Of a stretch of 31,920 bases of DNA, positions 23,906-30,012 are shown one piece after another. The position numbers were made by a program, and so were the translations under genes. Numbering within the stretch: the stretch's first letter is position 1; each line of letters opens with the position of its first letter. The stretch is taken from the NCBI GenBank assembly GCA_964466185.1, contig CAYXMS010000017.1, forward strand, positions 1 to 31,920, in the 5' to 3' direction. Below the pieces are notes generated by a model. It did not search any database. It saw nothing but the letters and a program-made list of their open reading frames with translations, and was not told where the DNA came from. Origin of the DNA: CAZTYI01 sp964466185 (GTDB taxonomy: Bacteria > Chlamydiota > Chlamydiia > Chlamydiales > SM23-39).

Positions 23906-24058
23906 ATGATTAGGAAATTAAAGTCTGGCAAGTACCGCCTTTATTCGCGTTCTAAAAATCCTAAAACCGGTAAACGCCGTAATTTAGGCACTTTTAAAAC
24001 AAAAACGGCTGCTTTAAAACATGAAAATCAAATTCAGTTTTTTAAAAGAAAAGGCTAG
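23906..24058 (+). CDS. 50-residue basic protein resembling integrase arm-type DNA-binding domains
   Basis: The short ORF runs ATG to TAG, starting MIRKLKSGKYRLYSRSKNPK and ending QIQFFKRKG. The pattern K-x-G-x-Y-x-x-x-S/R-x-(K/D)-P-x-T-G-K-R-R-x-L-G-T-F-x-T-x-x-x-A resembles the three-stranded arm-type DNA-binding domain at the N-terminus of tyrosine recombinases, but no recombinase follows. It is very basic. AGAGG lies 7 nt upstream of the ATG, and the gene follows ispF by 34 nt. A broken copy lies at 17477-17548, which supports it being a real, duplicated gene. I infer DNA or RNA binding; the function is unknown. Confidence 0.75.
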   Translation: MIRKLKSGKYRLYSRSKNPKTGKRRNLGTFKTKTAALKHENQIQFFKRKG

Positions 24059-24063
24059 TTTTT

Positions 24064-24109
24064 AAGGCTTGTTGAACAATTCTCAAAAAAAGCGGTTTCT
24101 ACAAGCCTT
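24064..24109 (+). terminator. Possible terminator after the ispF / small-protein pair
   Basis: AAGGCTTGT (24064-24072) and ACAAGCCTT (24101-24109) form a perfect 9-bp stem with a long 28-nt loop, followed by TTAAT. It lies between convergent gene ends (small gene stop 24058, cysJ stop 24110) and may serve both directions. The long loop is atypical. Confidence 0.45.
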
Positions 24110-25249
24110 TTAATAAACGTCTTTGAGATATCTTTTTTCTTCTCGCAGTTTGTAGAGAAATTGACAGGCTTGCCTGTCGGATAGGGCAGCTTTTTTCATG
24201 ATGATGGTTTTTAAGGCCTCTTCTACATCTTTAGCCATGTATTTTGCATCTCCGCAGACGTAAATAACAGCCTGTTGATTTATCCAGTCCCAAACATCAT
24301 CTTGATGCTGTAAAAGGCGGTGCTGGACATAGACCTTTTCTTTTTGGTCTCTGGAAAAAGCAGTCGTCAGTTTTAAAAACTTTTCTTTTTCCAGCTTTTT
24401 AAAAAAAATCTCATAAAGAAAATCATAGGCTTTTTTTCTTTCTCCCAAAAAAAGCCAGTTTGGACCTTTGGCAGACAAAGATTTTCTTTCTTGTAAAAAA
24501 GCCATAAAAGGTGCAATGCCTGTGCCGGCGCCGATCATAATAATGGGAAGGTTGTTTTTGGGCAGCTGAAAATGGGGGTTAGGCTGAATGTAAAGGGGAA
24601 TCGGAGTTGAAAAGGGCTGGGCCAGCTGCGTCATGAAATGAGAGGCAACGCCGAAGCGTTTTTTGCCATCTTCTGTTTGATATGTCAAATAACTGACCGT
24701 TAAATGAATTTCGTCAGGGTACATTTTTAAAGAGGACGAAATCGAGTAAAAACGGGGGATCAAAGGCAGAAGTTCGGAAAAAATGTTTTCAAAAGTTAGC
24801 ATGTCGTTAGAAAATTTTTCTAAAAGATCAATCAAATGGTGATTGCTTAAGTAATTTTTCAGGTTTTTTTCATCTTCAACCAGAGCAGATAATTTTTGTT
24901 TTTTTTGTGAATTTTTCTGGCTTAGATAAAATTTTTTAAGCAATTTTGAAGTGAGCTTGTTTATATTAGCCTTATAAGTTAAAAAATCTTTTGCGCTGTA
25001 ATTTGTTTTAGAGCGGGGATCAAAATAGGGCGTAGAGGCGGAAATATTTAAATATTTTAAGCAGTTTTCTACAATTTCCGGATCATTTTGAGGAAAAATA
25101 ACAGCACAGTCCCCCGGATTATAAGATAGATTTGAGCCTTTAATATCAAATACCAAGTGATAGGTCTTTTTCAAAGAAAGCGCATGAGAAATTTCTTTTT
25201 TTTGTTTCAAAGCGGCTAAAAAGGGATTTTTAAAATTATAACTAGTCAT
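24110..25249 (-). CDS. cysJ: NADPH-dependent flavin reductase, CysJ-like without flavodoxin domain
   Basis: The 379-residue protein corresponds to the FAD- and NADPH-binding half of sulfite reductase flavoprotein. It has an FAD-site RFYSISSS (~167-174), the GVASHFM segment (~202-208), the NADPH-site MIGAGTGIAPFMAFLQER, CGDAKYMAKDVEEAL near the end, and a C-terminal YLKDVY whose last aromatic would stack on the flavin. The FMN/flavodoxin domain of full CysJ (~600 residues) is absent. No cysI (sulfite reductase hemoprotein) is nearby, so sulfite may not be the true acceptor. The name follows the Chlamydia homologue (CT435), also beside ispF. A GAGAG element lies a few nt before the ATG. Convergent with the small basic-protein gene. 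Confidence 0.88.
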   Translation of the reverse strand: MTSYNFKNPFLAALKQKKEISHALSLKKTYHLVFDIKGSNLSYNPGDCAVIFPQNDPEIVENCLKYLNISASTPYFDPRSKTNYSAKDFLTYKANINKLTSKLLKKFYLSQKNSQKKQKLSALVEDEKNLKNYLSNHHLIDLLEKFSNDMLTFENIFSELLPLIPRFYSISSSLKMYPDEIHLTVSYLTYQTEDGKKRFGVASHFMTQLAQPFSTPIPLYIQPNPHFQLPKNNLPIIMIGAGTGIAPFMAFLQERKSLSAKGPNWLFLGERKKAYDFLYEIFFKKLEKEKFLKLTTAFSRDQKEKVYVQHRLLQHQDDVWDWINQQAVIYVCGDAKYMAKDVEEALKTIIMKKAALSDRQACQFLYKLREEKRYLKDVY

Positions 25250-25305
25250 TTTCTCTCTTTTTTCTTATAGGTAAAGCATAAACTAAAATTTAATCATAGG
25301 CGTTT

Positions 25306-25440
25306 ATGGTATATTTTTTACTTTTTTTAAGCCTGTTATTTACCAGTTGCAGTTCTGGGCTTGGTACGCAGCGCAGTTACATGATTTCCCATACAGACGA
25401 TGTTAATGAAGAAACGGTAGATGAAACAGACGAAGAATAA
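25306..25440 (+). CDS. 44-residue putative lipoprotein
   Basis: A short plus-strand ORF lies in the cysJ-gltX gap. It begins MVYFLLFLSLLFTSCSSG, a short hydrophobic signal ending in FTSC, which resembles a lipobox with Cys15 as the lipidated residue. The mature part is only ~30 residues and strongly acidic at its end (DDVNEETVDETDEE). AGG lies 5 nt upstream of the ATG. There is no Cys-rich pattern, so it is not an obvious OmcA, although OmcA (a small Cys-rich lipoprotein) is encoded beside gltX in Chlamydia. A weak hairpin (AGACC...GGATCTTTT) follows near 25466. Its short length keeps the call tentative. Confidence 0.6.
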   Translation: MVYFLLFLSLLFTSCSSGLGTQRSYMISHTDDVNEETVDETDEE

Positions 25441-25488
25441 CAAAATCAAATAGGCCATATGTATATCAGACCGGCTATTGTGGATCTT

Positions 25489-27003
25489 TTAAGTTGCTGT
25501 TTGGGTTTTTTGAGAGGAACAAACAGACTTTTCTAGGGTTTGATGCAGCTGTTTTATTTTTTTTTCTGAAAGGCCTCCTAAAAATTCAATTGTTTTTAAA
25601 AATCTGCCACGGACGCGGTCTTTTCCTAAAATTTCTACAGATTCAAATAAGGAAGGGCCAAAATTTTTTCCCATAATGCAAGCAAAAAGAGAAGCCATGA
25701 CAACTTTTTTATGGTTTTGCTCAAAAATTTCTGCTGCTTTATGAGAGGCTGCTTCTACATTTTTAGCAGTAAAGTCATTGTTGTTTTCTAAAAACCACAA
25801 AACTGTTTGCAGTAGCTGGCAGATGGTTGGTTTGTCAGCGCGTTTTAAGGGAAACAGCTCTTCTTTGTATTCGAGATTGTTTTTGAAGAAAAAATCGCAA
25901 AGGTCGAAAAAATCGCCAAATGTTTTAATGCGTGTGTGCGCCAGCGGAATAATTTGATTTAAAAAGGTGTTGTTTAGATAAAGCTCTTTTAACTGTTTTA
26001 GCAGATCTTTTTCTTTGAGGTTGTTGATAATGTATTTTTGGTTTAGCCATTCCAGCTTTTGCAAATCGAAAATAGCTCCGGATTTGCCAAAACGTTTGGG
26101 ATCCAAATTTTCGATTAGCTCTTCTAAAGAATAAATTTCTTTGTCTTCGGACATGGAATAACCCATCAAAGACAGGAAATTAACTAAAGCTTCCGGTAGA
26201 AAGCCGCTATTTTTATAGTAATTGATCGAAGTGGGGTTGCGTCTTTTGGAAATTTTTCTGCCGTCTTTTCCTAAAAGTAAAGGGAGATGGATAAAGGTAG
26301 GTTTTTCCCAGTTAAAATATTCATAAAGCAAAACATGTTTGGGAGTAGAGGTCAGCCACTCGTCGCCGCGGATAATATGGGTTATGCCCATTAAATGATC
26401 GTCTACGACAACTGCTAAATGATAGGTGGGAAAGCCGTCTGATTTAAGCAGAATTTGATCGTCTATTTCGTTCCATGGGCAGGTAATGCGCCCTTTAACC
26501 TCGTCAAAATATTCGCATTCTCCTGTTAAAGGTACTTTTAAACGCACAACATATTTTTGCCCTTGTGTTTCTCTTTGTTTAACTTCTTCTATAGAGAGAT
26601 TGCGGTATCTGCGGTCGTAGCCCTGTTTGCGGCCGAGTTTTTGGGCCACTTCCCTCATTTCTTTAAGCTCTTCAGCTGTAGCAAAGCATTTATAGGCTTT
26701 TCCTTCATCTAGCAACTTTTGGGCGTATTTTTGATAAATGTCCAACCTTTCAGATTGGCGGTAAGGACCTTTGTCTCCGCCGACATCCGGCCCTTCATCC
26801 CATTGAATATGGGCCCATTTTAAAGCAGTAAAAATTTCTTCTTCAAAAATCTTTTGGGAGCGTTTTCTGTCTGTATCTTCAATGCGCATGACAAATTCGC
26901 CGCTGTAATGCTTGGCGAAAACATAATTGAATAAAGCACTGTAAAGGGTTCCTACATGCGGATCGCCGGTAGGAGAGGGCGCTATGCGTGTTCTGACTTT
27001 CAT
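25489..27003 (-). CDS. gltX: Glutamyl-tRNA synthetase
   Basis: This class I aminoacyl-tRNA synthetase charges tRNA-Glu; in Chlamydiota it is thought to also charge tRNA-Gln for transamidation by GatCAB, which cannot be shown here. The 504-residue product has the usual length. HIGH-type motif PTGDPHVGTLYSALFNY (~11-27), the FVMRIEDTDR segment (~37-46), GDEWLTSTPKHVLLY (~214-228) and KMSKS-type KISKRR (~250) are all present. CAGG lies 8 nt before the ATG. The gene is downstream of tsp in the same direction, 180 nt away, with one hairpin repeat (27097-27143) in the gap. Confidence 0.97.
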   Translation of the reverse strand: MKVRTRIAPSPTGDPHVGTLYSALFNYVFAKHYSGEFVMRIEDTDRKRSQKIFEEEIFTALKWAHIQWDEGPDVGGDKGPYRQSERLDIYQKYAQKLLDEGKAYKCFATAEELKEMREVAQKLGRKQGYDRRYRNLSIEEVKQRETQGQKYVVRLKVPLTGECEYFDEVKGRITCPWNEIDDQILLKSDGFPTYHLAVVVDDHLMGITHIIRGDEWLTSTPKHVLLYEYFNWEKPTFIHLPLLLGKDGRKISKRRNPTSINYYKNSGFLPEALVNFLSLMGYSMSEDKEIYSLEELIENLDPKRFGKSGAIFDLQKLEWLNQKYIINNLKEKDLLKQLKELYLNNTFLNQIIPLAHTRIKTFGDFFDLCDFFFKNNLEYKEELFPLKRADKPTICQLLQTVLWFLENNNDFTAKNVEAASHKAAEIFEQNHKKVVMASLFACIMGKNFGPSLFESVEILGKDRVRGRFLKTIEFLGGLSEKKIKQLHQTLEKSVCSSQKTQTAT

Positions 27004-27096
27004 TTTTTTAACCTGCTTTGTAACTTTTTAGCAACCTGTTATTTTTATTAATTTCTGTGTAAAGTTTCCTTGGTGCTTCTTAATTAACCAGTTTCT

Positions 27097-27143
27097 CTTG
27101 TGCCTCACAGCTCAAGCCTCTTCTTTAAAGAGGGGTGATTGAC
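27097..27143. repeat. Dispersed 3'-end hairpin repeat, copy B
   Basis: This 47-nt segment beyond the tsp stop closely matches 9585-9633. On the minus strand it carries CCTCTT-TAAAG-AAGAGG (perfect 6-bp stem) followed by GCTTGAG...GAGGCACAAG. Together with 19633-19671 it defines a small intergenic repeat family. Confidence 0.6.
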
Positions 27144-27183
27144 TTTAAAATAAGAATTATTTTCCTAAATTTTCGCCTTTTGA

Positions 27184-29127
27184 TCAATCATTGACTGCTT
27201 TTTTTTCGCTGATTTCTAAAAAATAAATTAAATCTTTTAAAATGTTATAAGATTCTAACAATTGGAGATCGACTCCAATAAAAATATCGATGGCAGGGGC
27301 ATCGAAATTTTTGTTTTTCAGTTCTTTTAAAAATTTTTGATATGTTTGGTTTTGCTGGAGTCTTATTTGAGAATTTTCTTTAAGCAGCTCTAAAAAATTA
27401 GTGTAAGTAGTTAGTATGCCTTGTAAATTATTTTTATAAAAAATTTCCACTTTAGGGCGGAAAGCCTTCGGAATATCCGTCAGATCATCGTTAAAAGAAG
27501 GGTCGATAGAATCATTTTTTAAAGGATACTTTAATTCTTGTTCACCAATTTTTTGCTCTGATAAAATACCGGGAACAACTATGTCTGCCTGCACTCCTAA
27601 AAGCTGAGGGCTTTTTCCTGAAACCGTATAATAAAGGCCTCTGGTAACTTTATATTCGCCTTCTGGGTTAACAGTGTTTTTCGATTGGGAGGGATCTAAA
27701 GTAAAGGTCTGAAAAGATCCTTTGCCGAAAGAGTTTTTGTCTCCTACAATTAAGGCTCGTCCATAATCTTGCAGAGTTTGAGCGACAATTTCAGCGGCCG
27801 AAGCTGATGCTTTGTTAATTAAGATGATTAAAGGCCCGTCATAAAAGACAGGACTTTGTTCATTGCGTAAATGTTGAATTCTGCCGGTGTTGTCTTTGAT
27901 AGAAACAATGACTCCTTTTTGGATAAATAAACCAGCAACTGCTACTGCTTGGGGCAGTAGTCCTCCAGCATTGCCTCTCAAGTCCAGGATGACGCCTTTA
28001 ACTTTGTTTTTTGTTTGAATTTTTTCCAGGGCTTTTTTCAAATCTTCTGCTGAAGAGCTTTTTTGATCCTGGTAAAAAGAGTTTAAATGCAAATAAGCAA
28101 TGCCGCCGTCGGCATAAGGCTGATAGGAACTGTTCACTCGCAGATTGTCTAAAACAATCTCTTCTCTGATAATAGCAATATCCAGTTTTTCCGTTTCCTT
28201 AGAATTTTCCTTTGTCCTTAAAACAGTTAAAATAACTTTTGTACCGGCTTGCCCTCTTATTAATTCGACAGCGTCGGGCAGACTCATACCAATCACCGGT
28301 TTGCCGTCAACAGCTATAATCTTGTCTTTGATTTTTAGTTTCTTGCTTTTTTCAGCCGGAGATTTTTCTAAAATACTCATTATCTCAAAACCGTCTAAAG
28401 AGTCTTTTAACAAAGCCCCAATGCCAACTAGTTTTTCCTGTACTTGGATAATAAATTGTTTAGCCTCCCATGGGGTAAAATAATTAGTATGAGCATCCAT
28501 GGCTAAACAGGTTGCTTTTAGTATGTAGCTGAGTATCAGTTTCTTGCGTTCATCTTTGGTGGTTTTGACCAGTAGATCCTCATGGTAGCGGCGATATTTT
28601 TCTATTCTTTTTAAAAATAACTCTCTAGGTTCATCTGTCAGCTTGCTGGCAGCTTTGATTTGTAAAGCTTTTATTGTTAAAAGACGTTTAATCAGATCTT
28701 GTTCGTTTCTCGCCCATTTTATATCTTTAAGTTCTTCTGAATTAGGGTTTTGTGGAAGGGGGAGGCGATTGATTCGGGCCATGAGCCGATGTTCTCTTTT
28801 GATTGCAAAAAGCATTTTGTTGAAAAGAGCATTGAAATTGCTGTAGTTGCCTTCTTGAAAATCTTTTAAAAAGCGCTTTTTAGTTTCATGGGAAGGAGTT
28901 GTCCATTTTTCAATGTCAGTTTTGATAAAATAGGTTTTGGAAGGGTCCAGCTCGGTTAAAAAATTATCTAAAATTCGGTCTATTAGATTTATTGTAAGTT
29001 TCTTATAATAAACATGATACTGCATTATTTCGGAAATTTTCCGCTTGACAATAGTCTCATTTAGCTCTGGCTGTTGGGTACTAAAAAGACAGCTGAAAAA
29101 TAGCAATAAAAACCCACAGTATCGCAT
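27184..29127 (-). CDS. tsp: Tail-specific protease Tsp (S41 family)
   Basis: This is a carboxy-terminal processing protease acting outside the inner membrane; the Chlamydia trachomatis homologue is CT441. ATG 29127 is chosen because AAGGA lies ~10 nt upstream and the protein then starts with a hydrophobic signal, MRYCGFLLLFFSCLF; Cys13 after FFS could be a lipidation site. The 647-residue product is near E. coli Prc (682). Order: N-terminal helical domain (~20-205), PDZ (~225-305, GIGALL...GFEIMSIL), and an S41 domain with ILDLRGNAGG (~380), the catalytic Ser in ASASAAEIV (residues ~441-443), and Lys469 in FGKGSFQ. A charged C-terminal region follows. Its own promoter is likely at 29161-29190. 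Confidence 0.95.
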   Translation of the reverse strand: MRYCGFLLLFFSCLFSTQQPELNETIVKRKISEIMQYHVYYKKLTINLIDRILDNFLTELDPSKTYFIKTDIEKWTTPSHETKKRFLKDFQEGNYSNFNALFNKMLFAIKREHRLMARINRLPLPQNPNSEELKDIKWARNEQDLIKRLLTIKALQIKAASKLTDEPRELFLKRIEKYRRYHEDLLVKTTKDERKKLILSYILKATCLAMDAHTNYFTPWEAKQFIIQVQEKLVGIGALLKDSLDGFEIMSILEKSPAEKSKKLKIKDKIIAVDGKPVIGMSLPDAVELIRGQAGTKVILTVLRTKENSKETEKLDIAIIREEIVLDNLRVNSSYQPYADGGIAYLHLNSFYQDQKSSSAEDLKKALEKIQTKNKVKGVILDLRGNAGGLLPQAVAVAGLFIQKGVIVSIKDNTGRIQHLRNEQSPVFYDGPLIILINKASASAAEIVAQTLQDYGRALIVGDKNSFGKGSFQTFTLDPSQSKNTVNPEGEYKVTRGLYYTVSGKSPQLLGVQADIVVPGILSEQKIGEQELKYPLKNDSIDPSFNDDLTDIPKAFRPKVEIFYKNNLQGILTTYTNFLELLKENSQIRLQQNQTYQKFLKELKNKNFDAPAIDIFIGVDLQLLESYNILKDLIYFLEISEKKAVND

Positions 29128-29160
29128 ATAAAAAATTCCTTTGCTTGTTCTGTAGAATTT

Positions 29161-29190
29161 AATATAGCAAAAAGAGCCTCTTTGCGACAA
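29161..29190 (-). promoter_or_regulatory. Candidate tsp promoter with inverted repeat in the spacer
   Basis: On the minus strand TTGTCG, an 18-nt spacer and TATATT (29166-29161) lie 33 nt upstream of the tsp ATG. The spacer is almost entirely an imperfect inverted repeat, GCAAAGAG...CTCTTTTTGC (29167-29185), a possible operator. Confidence 0.55.
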
Positions 29191-29283
29191 CGCTTAATTG
29201 TTAATAGTCAGCGTGTTGGAGTTTTGACAAGAAAACATTAAGAAAAGCATAGGAAAGTGTTAAGAAAAAGTTAAAAAACCAGA

Positions 29284-29313
29284 TTGTAATAAAAGCTTTA
29301 TTATTGTTATAAT
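29284..29313 (+). promoter_or_regulatory. Candidate euo promoter (extended -10)
   Basis: TTGTAA (29284-29289), an 18-nt spacer and a perfect TATAAT (29308-29313) preceded by TGT (extended -10). The predicted start near 29320 gives a leader of ~60 nt before the euo ATG. Upstream, TTAAGAAAA occurs twice (in 29238-29273), which might be regulatory. Confidence 0.6.
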
Positions 29314-29381
29314 ATTTATTAAATCTAATTGAAAAACAAAATAAAAATAAAATAATTAGATATTAATTGGAGGAAAATAAT

Positions 29382-29840
29382 ATGGATAATATGGAAAAAA
29401 ATTGGGAGACTACCATCCAGGTAACTCCTGAAGTAGAAGAAAAAAACGAGTATTCTATTACCGAAGCTGCTAGACGCCAAGGTGTAACTCGTCAGGCTAT
29501 TTATGTTGCTATTAAGCAAAAAAAATTGAAGGCCAACAAATCTTCTACTCGTTGGACGATTAGAAAAGAAGATTTGGAAGAATATAAAAATAATAAATAT
29601 TCACGTACTAAGTCTATTTTTGATGGCGAGCTTTTATTCGATAACGAAAAAGGCTATTACTCAATTAATCAAACAGCTTCTATGCTTAAAGTTCCTGCTC
29701 AGAAAATTTATTATGCTACTCGTACAGGTCAGTTAAAAGCTTCTCGCAAAGGCGCTGCTTGGGTTATTCATGCTAATGATATCCGCGAATACAAAGAAAA
29801 TCATTTAGATAAAAAGCCTTTTGGACAAGAAGCTAGCTAA
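29382..29840 (+). CDS. euo: Euo, chlamydial developmental DNA-binding repressor
   Basis: Euo represses late genes during the replicative phase of the chlamydial cycle. The 152-residue protein has two related MerR/excisionase-type helix-turn-helix domains. The first spans ~24-68 (SITEAARRQGVTRQAIYVAI, then WTIRKEDLEEYKNN); the second spans ~92-138 (SINQTASMLKVPAQKIYYAT, then WVIHANDIREYKENH). Both end in the same W-x-I-x-x-x-D-(L/I)-x-E-Y-K pattern, a clear internal duplication. The sequence matches what I recall of Chlamydia Euo closely, especially TRQAIYVAIKQKKLKA. ATG 29382 is chosen because GGAGG lies 8 nt upstream. In Chlamydia euo follows gltX; here it is divergent from tsp. A strong terminator follows. 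Confidence 0.92.
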   Translation: MDNMEKNWETTIQVTPEVEEKNEYSITEAARRQGVTRQAIYVAIKQKKLKANKSSTRWTIRKEDLEEYKNNKYSRTKSIFDGELLFDNEKGYYSINQTASMLKVPAQKIYYATRTGQLKASRKGAAWVIHANDIREYKENHLDKKPFGQEAS

Positions 29841-29893
29841 TTGATTTGAGTTTGCGAGTTTAAAAACGCTTGTGAGTTTGAAAATTATAAATT

Positions 29894-29926
29894 AAAAAAA
29901 CGCACTTTTTTAAGTGCGTTTTTTTT
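29894..29926 (+). terminator. Strong intrinsic terminator of euo
   Basis: CGCACTT (29901-29907) and AAGTGCG (29912-29918) pair with a 4-nt T loop; the stem can extend into flanking A/T and is followed by eight T. This is the most convincing terminator in the window and separates euo from the kinase gene. Confidence 0.9.
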
Positions 29927-30012
29927 ATCTTGTTTTTTTTTTAATCAGTCAAATAAAATTTTGGTTCGGATAATCCTTTAATATTAAACCGTGCACAAAA
30001 TAATAGGGATCT

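Noticed and set aside
25459..25560. Plus-strand ORF starting ATGTATATCAGACC after the small lipoprotein
   Set aside because: It runs antisense into the gltX 3' end and has no ribosome-binding site or recognisable features.
29325..29519. Minus-strand ORF overlapping the euo start
   Set aside because: It is antisense to the euo 5' end and promoter leader, with hydrophobic sequence caused by AT-rich codons.
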